DNA of 64,000 nt from Qipengyuania huizhouensis (GCF_019711635.1 NZ_JAIGNT010000002.1:186001-250000); one strand, 5' to 3'; positions 20,167 through 29,978 are shown, numbered from the stretch's first letter. Program-made: numbers and translations. Notes: a model not told the origin generated them from the sequence alone.

Positions 20167-20190
20167 TACCTGTTTCCTTGGGGGAGGGCC

Positions 20191-20223
20191 GGGGCCGGTG
20201 GCGCAAGCTTCCGGCCCCTTTTT
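20191..20223 (+). terminator. Rho-independent terminator of TonB receptor gene
   Basis: GGGGCCGG (20191-20198) pairs with CCGGCCCC (20211-20218), followed by TTTTT. The stem sequence is nearly the same as in the terminators at 17599 and 32142. Confidence 0.85.
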
Positions 20224-20258
20224 CATTGACTGACGAGATCAGTCCACGCGGATCGCTG

Positions 20259-21842
20259 TCAAGCCAGAGCCTGCTTTACGAAATCGGCGCAGCGTTCGCC
20301 GATCATGATGCTGGGCGCGTTGGTGTTGCCCGATACGAGCCGCGGCATGATCGAAGCGTCGGCAATCCACAGCCCGTCCACGCCGCGGGCCTTCAGCTTC
20401 GGATCGACCACGTCGCTCTCGTCCGCGCCCATGCGGCAGGTGCCGACGGGGTGATAAACCGTATCCGCGCGGCTGCGGATCAGTTCGTCGAGCTGCGCAT
20501 CGTCGTCGAGGTCGACCAGATAGCGGTCCTGCGGATCATAGGCCTGCAGCGCGGGGGAAGCCACGATGCGGTGCGACAGGCGCACGCCTTCGCGCAAGGT
20601 CGCCAGATCCCGCTCGTCATCGAGGAAGTTCGGATCGATGCGCGGTGCATCTTCGGCATTCCGGCTCGCCAGCCTCACCGTGCCGCGGCTTTCCGGACGC
20701 AGCACGCAGGCATGGAGCGAGAAGCCGTGGCCCTTGACCTTGGTGCGCCCGTGATCTTCCAGCATTGCGGGGACGAAGTGCCATTGGACGTCCGGTGCGG
20801 GCGCATCGGGCATGACCTTCCAGAATCCCCCGGCCTCGGCATAGGGGGTGGTCATGATGCCGGTGCGCTTACGCCGATGTTCGATGATCGCCTTGGCCAT
20901 CCGGACATTGCCCGCCAGGCTTGAACCGATGAAATCCTTGCTCTCGGTCTGCCAGCTCGAAACATAATCGATATGGTCCTGCAGGTCCGAACCGACTGCA
21001 GGCTTGTCGACCACGACATCGATGCCGTGTTCCTTCAGATGCGCGCCGGGACCGATGCCCGACAGCATCAGGATCTGGGGCGAATTGAAGGCGCCCGCCG
21101 ACAGCACCACGCCGCCTCGGGCCCTGACGGTCCGCGTCCGCTTGCCCGCCGAATAGGTGACCCCGGTGACGCGGCCATCCTCGATTTCGAGCTTCTGCAC
21201 CGTCACGCCGATGCGGACGTCGAGGTTCTTCGACCCGCGTTGCGGTTCGACATAGGCGCGCGCAGCGGACCAGCGTTCGCCGTCCTTCTGCGTCACCTGG
21301 TAGAGGCCGAAACCTTCCTGCTTCCCGCCGTTGAAATCGGCATTGCGCGGAAGCTGGAGTTCGGCAGCCGCTTCGACGAAAGCATGGCTGCCGGGGTTCG
21401 CCCATTTCTGGTCGCTCACCCACAGCGGACCATCGTCGCCGTGATAGGCGTCTTCGCCGCGGACATTGTGTTCGGCACGTTTGAAATAGGGCAGGACATC
21501 GTCAAACCCCCAGCCGGTACAGCCGAGCGCGGCCCAATTGTCGTAATCCCACTTGTTGCCGCGGATGTAGATCATCGCGTTGATGGCCGATGATCCGCCC
21601 AGGCCCTTGCCGCGCGGCTGGTACCCGGCGCGCCCGTTCAGCCCTTTTTGCGGCACCGTTTCATACATGTAATTGGCCGCGGGATTGGGGATGGCCAGCA
21701 TTCCCGGCATCGTGATCCGCATGCCATTGTTGCGGCCTCCCGCCTCCAGCAGGCACACGCTTTTCCCCGCTTCCGCCAGCCTGCCGGCCACGGCGCTGCC
21801 CCCGCTGCCGCCGCCGACAACGACAATATCAAACTCGTCCAT
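20259..21842 (-). CDS. GMC-family FAD oxidoreductase (choline/alcohol dehydrogenase-like)
   Basis: A 527-residue flavoprotein. The N-terminus has the FAD dinucleotide motif VVVGGGSGGSAVAGRL, then GMC signature 1 (PRGKGLGGSSAINAMIYIRG), signature 2 (GAFNSPQILMLSGIGP) and the C-terminal catalytic region VYHPVGTCRMG ... SGNTNAPSIMIGERCADFV. It oxidises a primary alcohol; choline, PEG or aliphatic alcohols are possible. GAGAGGAGAATAC precedes the ATG. The hydroxylase-like gene follows 25 bases downstream, so the two may form an oxidation pathway, which is inference. Confidence 0.92.
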   Translation of the reverse strand: MDEFDIVVVGGGSGGSAVAGRLAEAGKSVCLLEAGGRNNGMRITMPGMLAIPNPAANYMYETVPQKGLNGRAGYQPRGKGLGGSSAINAMIYIRGNKWDYDNWAALGCTGWGFDDVLPYFKRAEHNVRGEDAYHGDDGPLWVSDQKWANPGSHAFVEAAAELQLPRNADFNGGKQEGFGLYQVTQKDGERWSAARAYVEPQRGSKNLDVRIGVTVQKLEIEDGRVTGVTYSAGKRTRTVRARGGVVLSAGAFNSPQILMLSGIGPGAHLKEHGIDVVVDKPAVGSDLQDHIDYVSSWQTESKDFIGSSLAGNVRMAKAIIEHRRKRTGIMTTPYAEAGGFWKVMPDAPAPDVQWHFVPAMLEDHGRTKVKGHGFSLHACVLRPESRGTVRLASRNAEDAPRIDPNFLDDERDLATLREGVRLSHRIVASPALQAYDPQDRYLVDLDDDAQLDELIRSRADTVYHPVGTCRMGADESDVVDPKLKARGVDGLWIADASIMPRLVSGNTNAPSIMIGERCADFVKQALA

Positions 21843-21866
21843 GTATTCTCCTCTCGATTCGAGAGG

Positions 21867-22811
21867 TTAGGCAGGCTCTGCGTCGCCTGCAATCGGGTTT
21901 TGAGATGCAACCGGTTCTTGGGGCGCGACATGACCCTGCCGCTCCAGCCATGCGGCCCGGATCTGGTCGCTCGTCTCGCGGCTGCCGTCATGCGTCCAGC
22001 CGGGTTCGCGGATGAGGTAGGACAGCTTGTGCTTCCACGGTGCGTGCCACATGTCCTGCGCGATGCCGATCCATTCGTGGAACACGGCCCACAGCAGGTT
22101 GAAGCTGCCGAGCTGCTTGACGATGCCATAACGGATCTTCTCGTCGTCCCTCTCCGGCTCGAAAGTGCCGAACATTTTGTCCCACACGATGAAGACACCG
22201 GCATAGTTGCGGTCGAGATAGCGCGGGTTGGTGGCGTGGTGGACGCGGTGGTGGCTGGGCGTGTTCATCACCGCTTCGAACCAGCGCGGCATGCGGCCGA
22301 TCGCCTCGGTATGGATCCAGAACTGGTAGATGAGGTTAAAGCCGCCGCAGATCGCGATCATCGCCGGGTGGAAACCGAGCAGCACCAGCGGCAGCGCAAA
22401 CAGGAAACCCAGCGTCAGGAATCCGGTCCAGGTCTGCCGCAGCGCGGTCGAGAGGTTGTAATGCTGGCTCGAATGGTGGTTCACATGGCTGGCCCAGAAC
22501 CAGCGCACGCGGTGGCCGAAACGGTGGACCCAGTAGTATTTGAGATCGTCGAGCACGAAGCAGGCGATCCATGCCCACCATGCCCAGCCGATGTCGAACA
22601 GCCGGAATTCCCACAGGAAGAGGTAGAGCGCGAAGAACAGTCCGCCGAACAGCAGGCCCGAAACCGTGCTGCCGAGTCCGAAGGCCAGGCTGGTGAGCGT
22701 GTCCTTCGGTTCATAGGCATGGCGGTTCCGGCGCCAGGCCCAGATCATCTCGATCAGGACCAGCGCCACGAAACCGGGCACGGCATATTGGGTGGGCGAA
22801 AAATCGGGCAT
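21867..22811 (-). CDS. Sterol desaturase/fatty-acid hydroxylase family membrane protein
   Basis: A 314-residue multi-pass membrane di-iron protein. The histidine clusters of the superfamily are present: HRFGHRVRWFWASHVNHHSS (near residues 96-115) and TPSHHRVHHATN (near 184-195), plus a further NH/HE set. Several hydrophobic spans lie before and between them. It probably hydroxylates or desaturates a lipid. It is downstream of the GMC oxidoreductase and just after the small membrane protein gene on the same strand. A second family member occurs at 41531-42373. Confidence 0.88.
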   Translation of the reverse strand: MPDFSPTQYAVPGFVALVLIEMIWAWRRNRHAYEPKDTLTSLAFGLGSTVSGLLFGGLFFALYLFLWEFRLFDIGWAWWAWIACFVLDDLKYYWVHRFGHRVRWFWASHVNHHSSQHYNLSTALRQTWTGFLTLGFLFALPLVLLGFHPAMIAICGGFNLIYQFWIHTEAIGRMPRWFEAVMNTPSHHRVHHATNPRYLDRNYAGVFIVWDKMFGTFEPERDDEKIRYGIVKQLGSFNLLWAVFHEWIGIAQDMWHAPWKHKLSYLIREPGWTHDGSRETSDQIRAAWLERQGHVAPQEPVASQNPIAGDAEPA

Positions 22812-22818
22812 CGTCGCG

Positions 22819-23214
22819 CTACTTTATAGCCTCGATCCGCTTAACCCAAGCTTGTGGTTCGGCAATGCGCAGGGCCGCGCCGCCATAACGCCGCTCCGCT
22901 GTGTCGACGACGAGCGTGTTGCTCTCGATCCGTGCAGTGGCTGCCGGGGTCAGGATGCGGGCGGCGAAATGCGTTCCGTGCGGCCTCAGCAGCATGATGC
23001 GTCCCCCGGCATCGCGCAGTAGCGCGGCACGGCCTTCCGCATCGAGCGCCAGATCCTTTGCCTCGAAACCGTCGGCTGCTTCCGCGGCTGCGCGGCGCGC
23101 CTCGTCTTCGCTGTTGAGCCTGCGTTCGGGCCCGAGCTTGAGCCACCAGGCCACGCCCGCGAGCAGCAGGATTGCCGCCAGCGAGCCGAGGAACTGGAGC
23201 AGCTGGTCCTGCAC
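22819..23214 (-). CDS. Small single-pass membrane protein, unknown
   Basis: 131 residues: one N-terminal transmembrane helix (LLQFLGSLAAILLLAGVAWWL) and a mostly soluble domain. I do not recognise the family. The start is a GTG immediately after the stop of the phosphatase-like gene upstream, so it is translationally coupled to it. It ends 7 bases before the hydroxylase start. The domain after the helix alternates short beta-like stretches (GRIMLLRPHGTHFAARILTP, ARIESNTLVVDT). Confidence 0.7.
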   Translation of the reverse strand: MQDQLLQFLGSLAAILLLAGVAWWLKLGPERRLNSEDEARRAAAEAADGFEAKDLALDAEGRAALLRDAGGRIMLLRPHGTHFAARILTPAATARIESNTLVVDTAERRYGGAALRIAEPQAWVKRIEAIK

Positions 23215-23655
23215 TCAATCGCCGGATTGCTGGCTCAGCATCTCCAGCGTCGACCGGACCGGAGAGATGTCGTAGCCCGCCGCCTGCGCCTGCTGCGCGA
23301 TCGTTTCCACATCGCGGCCGGCCTTGGCCTGTGTCATCGCCCATAGCAGCGTCGAGCGCGTACCGGTGCGGCAAAAGGCCAGCACCTTGCCCTCGGCACT
23401 GCCGATGGCCGCGGCCATGGCATCGACTTGCGGCAGGCTGAAACCGGCAGAGCCGACGGGTATCGCAGTATAGTCGATCCCTGCCTGCCGGGCCGCCTCT
23501 TCGATCTCGCGGCCTTCAGGCTGGCCAGATTCTTCGCCATCGGGCCGATTGTTGACGATCAGCGTCACGCCTTCCGCCTTGGCGCACTCGACGTCGCCCG
23601 GTTGGATCTGGCCGGAGGCGAGCAGCATGTCTGATATCGGTTTGAACTGGGTCAT
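23215..23655 (-). CDS. DUF442/TIGR01244-type phosphatase-like protein
   Basis: 146 residues with the dual-specificity-phosphatase-like signature FCRTGTRSTLLW (CX5R, Cys near residue 96) and the N-terminal SGQIQPGDVECAKAEGVTLIVNNRPDGEE. This domain is the N-terminal half of fused Blh sulfide-oxidation proteins in other bacteria. Here it stands alone, some 16 kb from the separate metallo-beta-lactamase partner at 39899. Phosphatase or sulfur-transfer activity is family-level inference. It lies between terC and the small membrane gene, all minus strand and tightly spaced. Confidence 0.82.
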   Translation of the reverse strand: MTQFKPISDMLLASGQIQPGDVECAKAEGVTLIVNNRPDGEESGQPEGREIEEAARQAGIDYTAIPVGSAGFSLPQVDAMAAAIGSAEGKVLAFCRTGTRSTLLWAMTQAKAGRDVETIAQQAQAAGYDISPVRSTLEMLSQQSGD

Positions 23656-23658
23656 CGA

Positions 23659-24465
23659 TCAGGCTCCTTGGCTGGCGGTTTTTGCCGAACGCCGACCGCG
23701 CTGGATTATGTTGAGGATTTCGACGCCGACCGAAAAACCCATGGCTGCGTAGATATAGCCCTTGGGTACATGGAAGCCGAAACCGTCGGCGATCAACACG
23801 AGGCCGATCATCACGAGGAAGGCGAGCGCCAGCATGACCAGCGTCGGGTTCTTCTCGATGAAGCGGGCGAGCGGATCTGCGGCGACCATCATGATCCCCA
23901 CGGTAATCACGACGGCGATGACCATGATCGGGATGTGGTCGGTCATGCCGACTGCCGTAAGGATGGAATCGACCGAGAAGACGAGATCGATGGCGACGAT
24001 CTGCGCGATCACCGTGCCGAAGGTGGCCTTGACTGCTGCGGCCGCGCCCGGGGTCTTGTCGAGCAGGTCGCCCGAATTGTCTTCCGGTTCCATCGAATGA
24101 TGGATTTCCTTGGTGGCCTTCCACAACAGGAACAGGCCGCCTGCCAGCAGGATCAGGTCGCGGCCCGAAAAGGCGGTCTCGAACGTAGGCTGCCCGTAAG
24201 GTCCGGGGCTTCCTTTGATGCCGAGATCGAAGAGCGGGGTCTGGAGAGTGACCAGCCAGCCGATCAGCATCAGCATGCCGATGCGCATGACGAGCGCGAG
24301 CGCCAGCCCGATTCTACGGGCGCGTTGCTGCTGGTGCTCGGGCAGCTTGTTCGACAGGATCGCGATGAAGATGAGGTTATCGACGCCAAGGACGACCTCG
24401 AGCGCGATCAGGGTGAGCAAGGCCAGCCATGCGGCAGGGTCGGAAAAAAGTGCGATGAGATCCAT
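23659..24465 (-). CDS. TerC-family integral membrane protein
   Basis: 268 residues, about seven hydrophobic helices. TerC signatures are LEVVLGVDNLIFIAILSNKLP near the N-terminus and AIDLVFSVDSILTAVGMTDH in the middle, both carrying conserved Asp residues in the membrane. TerC proteins are linked to tellurite resistance and manganese export; the ion here is not known. The start ATG at 24465 is chosen because it begins the family N-terminus MDLIALFSDPAAW. Confidence 0.88.
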   Translation of the reverse strand: MDLIALFSDPAAWLALLTLIALEVVLGVDNLIFIAILSNKLPEHQQQRARRIGLALALVMRIGMLMLIGWLVTLQTPLFDLGIKGSPGPYGQPTFETAFSGRDLILLAGGLFLLWKATKEIHHSMEPEDNSGDLLDKTPGAAAAVKATFGTVIAQIVAIDLVFSVDSILTAVGMTDHIPIMVIAVVITVGIMMVAADPLARFIEKNPTLVMLALAFLVMIGLVLIADGFGFHVPKGYIYAAMGFSVGVEILNIIQRGRRSAKTASQGA

Positions 24466-24725
24466 GGCGGCAACCGATGCCCAAGGGATCGATTTCTTGC
24501 AAGCGAAACGATGGCCGATTTCGCCATGCGAAAATGTCACATTTGTGCGCCACAAGAAGTCAGAGCGCTAAATCATTCGCATGATGCGTTCTTTCGCGCT
24601 ATGCATTGGGGTGATGTGGGAGGATATTCCGAAGGAATTCCCTCCCCGCCTGCGTCTGGCACGCCTTGCAGCCTGCGTGTCGGCGCGAAGATTACGCGGC
24701 TGCGCGACAAGGTATTTTACGACTT
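24466..24725. other. Divergent intergenic region, terC / cold-shock gene
   Basis: 260 bases without a gene. It must hold promoters for terC (minus) and the cold-shock gene (plus). An imperfect hairpin, GGAGGATATTCC / GGAATTCCCTCC with a GAA loop, lies at 24619-24645, about 80 bases before the cold-shock start, and may be part of a structured mRNA leader. No clear consensus promoter was recognised. Confidence 0.45.
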
Positions 24726-25463
24726 ATGGGTTACGATAGAGGGCGGCGCCGCGGACGGGACAAGCGGGACAATATCGGAGAGGACAGCTACGACCCGTTC
24801 GGTGGTCCTCCGGGCGGTTTCGACCATGGCAGCGGCGATCGCGGCGGATTCGGCGGTGGTGACCGCGGCGGATTCGGTGGCGGCGACCGTGGTGGCTTCG
24901 GCGGCGGTGGAAATCGCGGCGGCTTCGGCGGCGGCCCGCGTGGCGGCGGCGGTGGTGGCGGTAGCCGGATGCCGGCGCAGGTCGTCGGAACCGGCAAGGG
25001 CACGGTCAAGTTCTTCAATACGCAAAAGGGCTTCGGCTTCATCCAGCAGGAAACCGGCGGCGAAGACATCTTCGTCCACATCAGCGCCGTCGAGCGCGCC
25101 GGCCTCGAAGGCCTGGCCGAAGGACAGGAACTCGAGTTCAACCTCGTCGATCGTGGTGGCAAGGTCTCTGCACAGGATCTGCAGATCGTCGGCGACATCA
25201 TCGAAGTCGAACAGAAAAGCGAAGCTCCGCGCCGCGAACTCACTGGCGACAAGGCGACCGGTACGGTCAAGTTCTTCAATTCGATGAAGGGCTTCGGCTT
25301 CCTCACGCGCGACGATGGCCAGCCCGATGCATTCGTGCACATCAGCGCGGTGGAGCGTTCGGGCCTTTCGCAGATCAACGAAGGCGAACGTTACGAGTTC
25401 GACCTCGAGGTCGACCGACGCGGCAAATATTCCGCGGTCAACCTGGTTCCTGCTTCCGAATAG
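24726..25463 (+). CDS. Double cold-shock-domain RNA-binding protein with RGG-rich N-terminus
   Basis: 245 residues. Residues 1-30 are basic and polar, and about 30-80 are a Gly/Arg-rich low-complexity tract with DRGGFGGG repeats. The first cold-shock domain (about 91-155: [24 protein letters not shown]) and the second (about 178-243: [23 protein letters not shown]) both keep the RNP1/RNP2 motifs. It should bind single-stranded RNA or DNA, as an RNA chaperone or antiterminator. Double-CSD proteins are common in alphaproteobacteria; the long RGG tract is less usual. A strong terminator follows. Confidence 0.9.
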   Translation: MGYDRGRRRGRDKRDNIGEDSYDPFGGPPGGFDHGSGDRGGFGGGDRGGFGGGDRGGFGGGGNRGGFGGGPRGGGGGGGSRMPAQVVGTGKGTVKFFNTQKGFGFIQQETGGEDIFVHISAVERAGLEGLAEGQELEFNLVDRGGKVSAQDLQIVGDIIEVEQKSEAPRRELTGDKATGTVKFFNSMKGFGFLTRDDGQPDAFVHISAVERSGLSQINEGERYEFDLEVDRRGKYSAVNLVPASE

Positions 25464-25535
25464 GACGCCGACCAGTCCCTCGCATCGCGTTTGACCAAGC
25501 GCGCGCAAGGGAATAGATCGCTGGCAAACACGCAG

Positions 25536-25572
25536 ATGGCGGCTCCCGTTCCGGGGCCGCCATTTGTCTTTG
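25536..25572 (+). terminator. Terminator after the cold-shock gene
   Basis: An 11-bp stem (ATGGCGGCTCC, 25536-25546; GGGGCCGCCAT, 25553-25563; one G-T pair) with a 6-base loop and the tail TTGTCTTTG. Confidence 0.82.
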
Positions 25573-25596
25573 ACCTCTTGAGGAGAGCGTAGAGAA

Positions 25597-26787
25597 ATGT
25601 CGATTAGCCCGCTGATGCCCGTCTATCCCCGCTGCGGCGTGCGCCCCGTGAAGGGCGATCACTGCCACCTGATCGACGAGGACGGCACACGTTATCTCGA
25701 CTTCGCCAGCGGTATCGCGGTCAACCTGCTCGGTCACAGCCACTCCGGCCTGATCGGCGCGATCCAGCGCCAGGCCGAAACGCTGATGCACGTCTCCAAC
25801 CTCTATGGCAGCCCGCAGGGCGAGGCGCTGGCGCAGCAGCTGGTGGACAAGACTTTTGCCGATACGGTGTTCTTCACCAATTCGGGCGCGGAGGCGGTGG
25901 AGTGCGCGATCAAGACGGCGCGCGCCTATCACCAGCATGACGACGGCGATTCGAACAGGACCGAACTGATCACCTTCACCAACGCCTTTCACGGCCGGAC
26001 GATGGCGACCATCAGTGCCTCGAACCAGGAGAAGATGCACAAGGGTTTCATGCCCCTGCTCGCCGGGTTCCAATACGCCGAATTCGACAATCTGGAGAGC
26101 GCGAAAGCCCTGGTCAGCGACAAGACCGCAGGCTTCCTTGTCGAACCGATCCAGGGCGAGGGCGGCATCCGCCCCGCTTCGGACGAATTCATCCACGGCC
26201 TCAAGGCCATCTGTGACGAGCACGACCTCATGCTTGTGTTCGACGAAGTCCAGTGCGGTGTCGCGCGTACCGGCAAGCTCTATGCCTATGAGCATTACGG
26301 AATCGCACCTGACATCATGGCCAGCGCCAAGGGCATCGGTGGCGGCTTCCCGCTCGGCGCATGCCTTGCCACCGAAAAGGCGGCACGCGGCATGGGCTTC
26401 GGCACGCATGGTTCCACCTATGGCGGCAACCCGCTCGCCATGGCTGCCGGGAAAGCTGTGATGGATGCCGTCGCCAATGACGAATTCCTTGCGGAAGTCA
26501 CCGCCAAGGGCGAACGCCTGCGCAGCCGCCTCGAACAGTTCATCGGCAATTATCCCGAACTGTTCGATTTCGTGCGCGGCAAGGGTCTGATGCTGGGTAT
26601 TCGCATGAAGGTCGAAAGCCGGCCCTTTTTCGTCCATCTGCGTGACAATCACCAGCTGCTTACCGTGGCGGCGGGCGACCAGACCCTGCGCGTGCTGCCG
26701 CCGCTGGTGGCGGACGATGCGGAGTTCGACGAATTCTTCGACAAGCTTTCCGCCGGTGCGGCTAGCTTCGATCCGGCAGCAAGCTGA
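25597..26787 (+). CDS. argD: Acetylornithine aminotransferase
   Basis: A PLP enzyme of arginine synthesis (also able to act on succinyl-diaminopimelate). The 396 residues show class-III aminotransferase features: [68 protein letters not shown] and the PLP lysine near residue 245 in [21 protein letters not shown] precedes the ATG. The stop overlaps the argF start by one base. Confidence 0.95.
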   Translation: MSISPLMPVYPRCGVRPVKGDHCHLIDEDGTRYLDFASGIAVNLLGHSHSGLIGAIQRQAETLMHVSNLYGSPQGEALAQQLVDKTFADTVFFTNSGAEAVECAIKTARAYHQHDDGDSNRTELITFTNAFHGRTMATISASNQEKMHKGFMPLLAGFQYAEFDNLESAKALVSDKTAGFLVEPIQGEGGIRPASDEFIHGLKAICDEHDLMLVFDEVQCGVARTGKLYAYEHYGIAPDIMASAKGIGGGFPLGACLATEKAARGMGFGTHGSTYGGNPLAMAAGKAVMDAVANDEFLAEVTAKGERLRSRLEQFIGNYPELFDFVRGKGLMLGIRMKVESRPFFVHLRDNHQLLTVAAGDQTLRVLPPLVADDAEFDEFFDKLSAGAASFDPAAS

Positions 26788-27752
26788 TGACCGGCGGCGA
26801 CGCAATGGACCTCGCTGCCGCGGCGAGAAACTTTCTCGACCTGTCGGATGCCGGCGGGGATGCGATCGCCGCCATGCTTGCCGATGCGCAGGACCGCAAG
26901 GCCGCGCGAAGAGGGTGGCCAAAGGGCAGGCCCGACGCGGACGCGCCGCTTGCGGGCCATGTGCTCGGCATGATCTTCGAGAAAAACTCGACCCGAACGC
27001 GGGTCAGCTTCGATATCGGCATGCGTCAGCTCGGCGGATCGGCGCTGATCCTCGATTCGGGCACCAGCCAGCTGGGGCGCGGGGAAAGCATCGCCGATAC
27101 CGCGCGGGTGCTCAGCCGGATGGTCGATGCGATCATGATCCGGACCGACGATCACGCCAAGGCCGAAGAACTGGCGCATCATGCGCATGTGCCGGTGATC
27201 AACGGGCTGACCGATCGTTCGCATCCGTGCCAGATCGTCGCCGATCTGCTGACGATGGTCGAACACGGCAAGGCGCTGCCCGGTCTCGAACTCGCATGGC
27301 TGGGCGACGGCAACAATGTGCTGCACTCGATCCTCGAGGCCGCAGGTATCTTCAAGTTCAATGTCCGCATCGGCGTGCCGCAGGGTTACGAGCCCGATTC
27401 AGAATTCGTCGAACTGGCGCGCAAGAGCGGGTCACAGGTTACACTGACGCAGGACGCCGCCGAAGCCGCACGCGGCGCGGACATCGTGGTCACCGATACC
27501 TGGGTTTCGATGGGCCAGGACCACGTTCACAACAAGCTTGCGGCGATGGCGCCTTTCCAGGTCGGCGGCGAGTTGATGGGCCTTGCCCGGCCCGATGCGA
27601 AATTCCTCCATTGCCTGCCTGCCCATGTCGGCGACGAGGTGACCGAGGAGGTTTTCGAGGGTCCGCAATCGGTGGTCTTCGACGAAGCGGAGAATCGCAT
27701 TCACGCGCAGAAATCGATCCTGCTGTGGTGTTTCGGGAAGATCGGCGGCTAG
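26787..27752 (+). CDS. argF: Ornithine carbamoyltransferase
   Basis: Makes citrulline from ornithine and carbamoyl phosphate. The 321 residues contain the carbamoyl-phosphate loop STRTR (68-72), HPCQ, the ornithine-side DTWVSMGQ and HCLPAH. The ATG at 26787 overlaps the argD stop (TGATG); an alternative ATG 18 bases in would give the more usual N-terminus [10 protein letters not shown]. Part of argD-argF-hslO. Confidence 0.95.
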   Translation: MTGGDAMDLAAAARNFLDLSDAGGDAIAAMLADAQDRKAARRGWPKGRPDADAPLAGHVLGMIFEKNSTRTRVSFDIGMRQLGGSALILDSGTSQLGRGESIADTARVLSRMVDAIMIRTDDHAKAEELAHHAHVPVINGLTDRSHPCQIVADLLTMVEHGKALPGLELAWLGDGNNVLHSILEAAGIFKFNVRIGVPQGYEPDSEFVELARKSGSQVTLTQDAAEAARGADIVVTDTWVSMGQDHVHNKLAAMAPFQVGGELMGLARPDAKFLHCLPAHVGDEVTEEVFEGPQSVVFDEAENRIHAQKSILLWCFGKIGG

Positions 27753-27797
27753 GCTCCACCCTGTTCAATCTGCGTCGGCGTTCCCATATGCGCGCGC

Positions 27798-28703
27798 ATG
27801 ACGCAGACCGACCCCGCCGCCGTAGAGACCTTTTCGGGCCGCACGCTCGCCTTCACCATTCCCTCGCGCGACACGCGCGGACGGATTGTGAGGCTCGATC
27901 GCGCGCTCGACGAAATCCTTGCGACGCACGATTATCCTGCGCCGATCACGCACTTGCTCGCCGAAGCGCTGGTGCTGGCCGCGCTGATGGGCTCGCTCCT
28001 CAAGGATGACGGATCGCAGGTCACCATGCAGGCCCAGACCGAGGCCGGCGCGGTGAACCTGCTGGTCTGCGATTACAAGGGCGGCGAGCTGCGCGGCTAT
28101 GTGGATTTCGACCATTCACGCCTGGCGGAGCTCGGGGCCAATCCCTCGCTCTTCGCGCTGTTCGGCAAGGGCTATCTTGCCATCACTTTCGATGTCGCAA
28201 AGGGCAAGGGGCGGTATCAGGGTATCGTCCCGCTCGAGGGCGAGACCCTGGCGGAGGCCTGCGAAGCCTACTTCTTCCAATCGGAACAGGTGCCGACGCT
28301 GATCCGCACAGCGGTAAGGTCGGGTGGGGGCAAATGCAGCGCGGCGGGCATGCTGGTCCAGCACCTGCCTGACGGCGAGGAAGGCCGCGAGCGGTTGCAC
28401 GCCCGTCTCGACCACCCGGAATGGGAGCATGTCGCCATCCTTGCGGGATCGGTGAAGCACGAGGAATTGCTCGATTCCGCCCTGTCGCTGGAAGCTATCG
28501 TCTGGCGCCTCTTTCACGAGGAGCAGGAGGTGCGGATCGAGCGCGGCGCTGCGATCGAGCGCGGCTGCCGCTGCTCGATCGAACATTATCAGGATGTCTT
28601 GTCCAAGTTTCCAGAAGAAGACCGCAAGGAAATGCGCGATGATGAGGGAAAGATCGTGGTAGATTGCGCGTTCTGTTCGAAGAAGTTCCCTATCGAAGCG
28701 TAG
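27798..28703 (+). CDS. hslO: 33 kDa chaperonin Hsp33
   Basis: A redox-activated holdase chaperone. The 301 residues include the Hsp33 core and the C-terminal zinc-binding switch CxC...CxxC with cysteines near residues 257, 259, 290 and 293 (CRCSIEHY ... CAFCSKKF). Under oxidation the zinc is lost and the chaperone unfolds into its active form. It follows argF by 45 bases, the order often seen in alphaproteobacteria. Confidence 0.95.
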   Translation: MTQTDPAAVETFSGRTLAFTIPSRDTRGRIVRLDRALDEILATHDYPAPITHLLAEALVLAALMGSLLKDDGSQVTMQAQTEAGAVNLLVCDYKGGELRGYVDFDHSRLAELGANPSLFALFGKGYLAITFDVAKGKGRYQGIVPLEGETLAEACEAYFFQSEQVPTLIRTAVRSGGGKCSAAGMLVQHLPDGEEGRERLHARLDHPEWEHVAILAGSVKHEELLDSALSLEAIVWRLFHEEQEVRIERGAAIERGCRCSIEHYQDVLSKFPEEDRKEMRDDEGKIVVDCAFCSKKFPIEA

Positions 28704-28816
28704 ATAGTCTGTGCCAAACAATTCATCGCTGTTATAGAACGGTTCATCGCTGCAATTTAGAATGAGCGCTAATCCTCTCGCCGTTTTGGTGTGCTAAGAA
28801 ACGAGAAGTGAAACTC

Positions 28817-29224
28817 ATGTCGAATCGTAAAATCGCCTGGATCGGTGCCGCCATTGCGGCAGTTCCTGCGGCCCTTCTGGGGGGCGCAGCGCTGGCACAA
28901 TCTTCTCTCGCCATGCTCGATACGCTCGATCGTGGGGGCTGGGAGCTGCGCTATCGTGACGGCACCACGCCGCGCAATATCTGCGTGCGGAGCGGGCGCG
29001 AGTTCATCCAGCTTCGCCATAGCGAAAGTGGCTGCAATCGCTTCGTCGTCGAGGATGGCGATAGCGAGGTTACGGTCCAGTATACCTGCCGCGGCAATGG
29101 CTATGGCCGGACGCATATCCGCAAGGAAGGCAGCAAGCTCGTCCAGATCGACAGCCAGGGGATCGTCGACGGACGGCCCTTCCAGTTTTCGGCCGAGGCA
29201 CGTCACACAGGCAGCTGCCGATAG
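28817..29224 (+). CDS. Secreted hypothetical protein, DUF3617-like
   Basis: 135 residues. A signal peptide (basic SNRK, hydrophobic IAWIGAAIAAVPAALLGG, cleavage after ALAQ) is followed by a small domain with RGGWELRYRDG, NICVRSGREFIQLRHSESGC, VTVQYTCRGNGYGRT and a final GSC. Four cysteines in the mature part could form two disulfides in the periplasm. I recall close relatives in sphingomonads; function unknown. The ATG at 28817 is preferred to a GTG at 28808 because GAGA sits at proper spacing. Two direct TTCATCGCTG repeats lie upstream. Confidence 0.72.
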   Translation: MSNRKIAWIGAAIAAVPAALLGGAALAQSSLAMLDTLDRGGWELRYRDGTTPRNICVRSGREFIQLRHSESGCNRFVVEDGDSEVTVQYTCRGNGYGRTHIRKEGSKLVQIDSQGIVDGRPFQFSAEARHTGSCR

Positions 29225-29261
29225 TCTTGCGAGCTACGGCACCAGCACCTAGCTGCCCCGC

Positions 29262-29978
29262 ATGACGCATATATCCCACGATCATTCCGGTCCTGCAGTC
29301 GTGCTGCTTTCGGGCGGACTCGATTCCATGGTGACCGCCGCGCTCGCGCGCGAGCGCGGCTTCGAAGTACACGCGCTCACCATCGATTACGGGCAGCGCC
29401 ATGTTCGCGAGCTCCAGTCAGCCCGCGCGATTGCGGAAAAGCTTGGCATCGAACGCCATGTCGAATTGCCGCTGGACCTGCGCCAGTTCGGCGGTTCGGC
29501 GCTGACTGCGGATATCGACGTGCCCAAAGGCGGGGTGGGGGAGGATATTCCCGTCACTTACGTCCCGGCGCGAAATCTCGTGTTTCTCGCACTGACGACC
29601 GCCTTTGCCGAGACTTCGCATTCGCGCGACATCTTCATCGGTGTGAATGCGCTGGACTATTCCGGCTACCCCGATTGCCGCCCCGAATTCATTGCCAGTT
29701 TCGCCGAAACCGCGCGGCTGGGCACGAAACAGGGTGTTGGCGGCGAACCTTTCACGATCCACGCCCCGCTACAGCACATGAGCAAGGCCGACATCGCGCG
29801 AGAATGCGATCGCCTGGGCCTGGACCCCGCGTGGAGCTGGTCCTGCTACGATCCCACGCCCGAGGGTCTCGCCTGCGGCGCCTGCGATTCCTGTCGACTA
29901 CGTCGAAAGGGGTTTGACGAGGCGGGACTTGTCGATACCACTGTCTATTCCAAGGACGCACCTGCCCTGCCGGAGTAG
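29262..29978 (+). CDS. queC: 7-cyano-7-deazaguanine synthase
   Basis: Converts 7-carboxy-7-deazaguanine to preQ0 in queuosine synthesis. The 238 residues have the PP-loop ATP motif LLSGGLDSM near the N-terminus, YGQRHVRE, and the C-terminal zinc-binding cysteines in CYDPTPEGLACGACDSC. No other queuosine gene is adjacent, though gluQ at 59741 acts on queuosine tRNA. The MFS gene starts 5 bases after its stop. Confidence 0.94.
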   Translation: MTHISHDHSGPAVVLLSGGLDSMVTAALARERGFEVHALTIDYGQRHVRELQSARAIAEKLGIERHVELPLDLRQFGGSALTADIDVPKGGVGEDIPVTYVPARNLVFLALTTAFAETSHSRDIFIGVNALDYSGYPDCRPEFIASFAETARLGTKQGVGGEPFTIHAPLQHMSKADIARECDRLGLDPAWSWSCYDPTPEGLACGACDSCRLRRKGFDEAGLVDTTVYSKDAPALPE

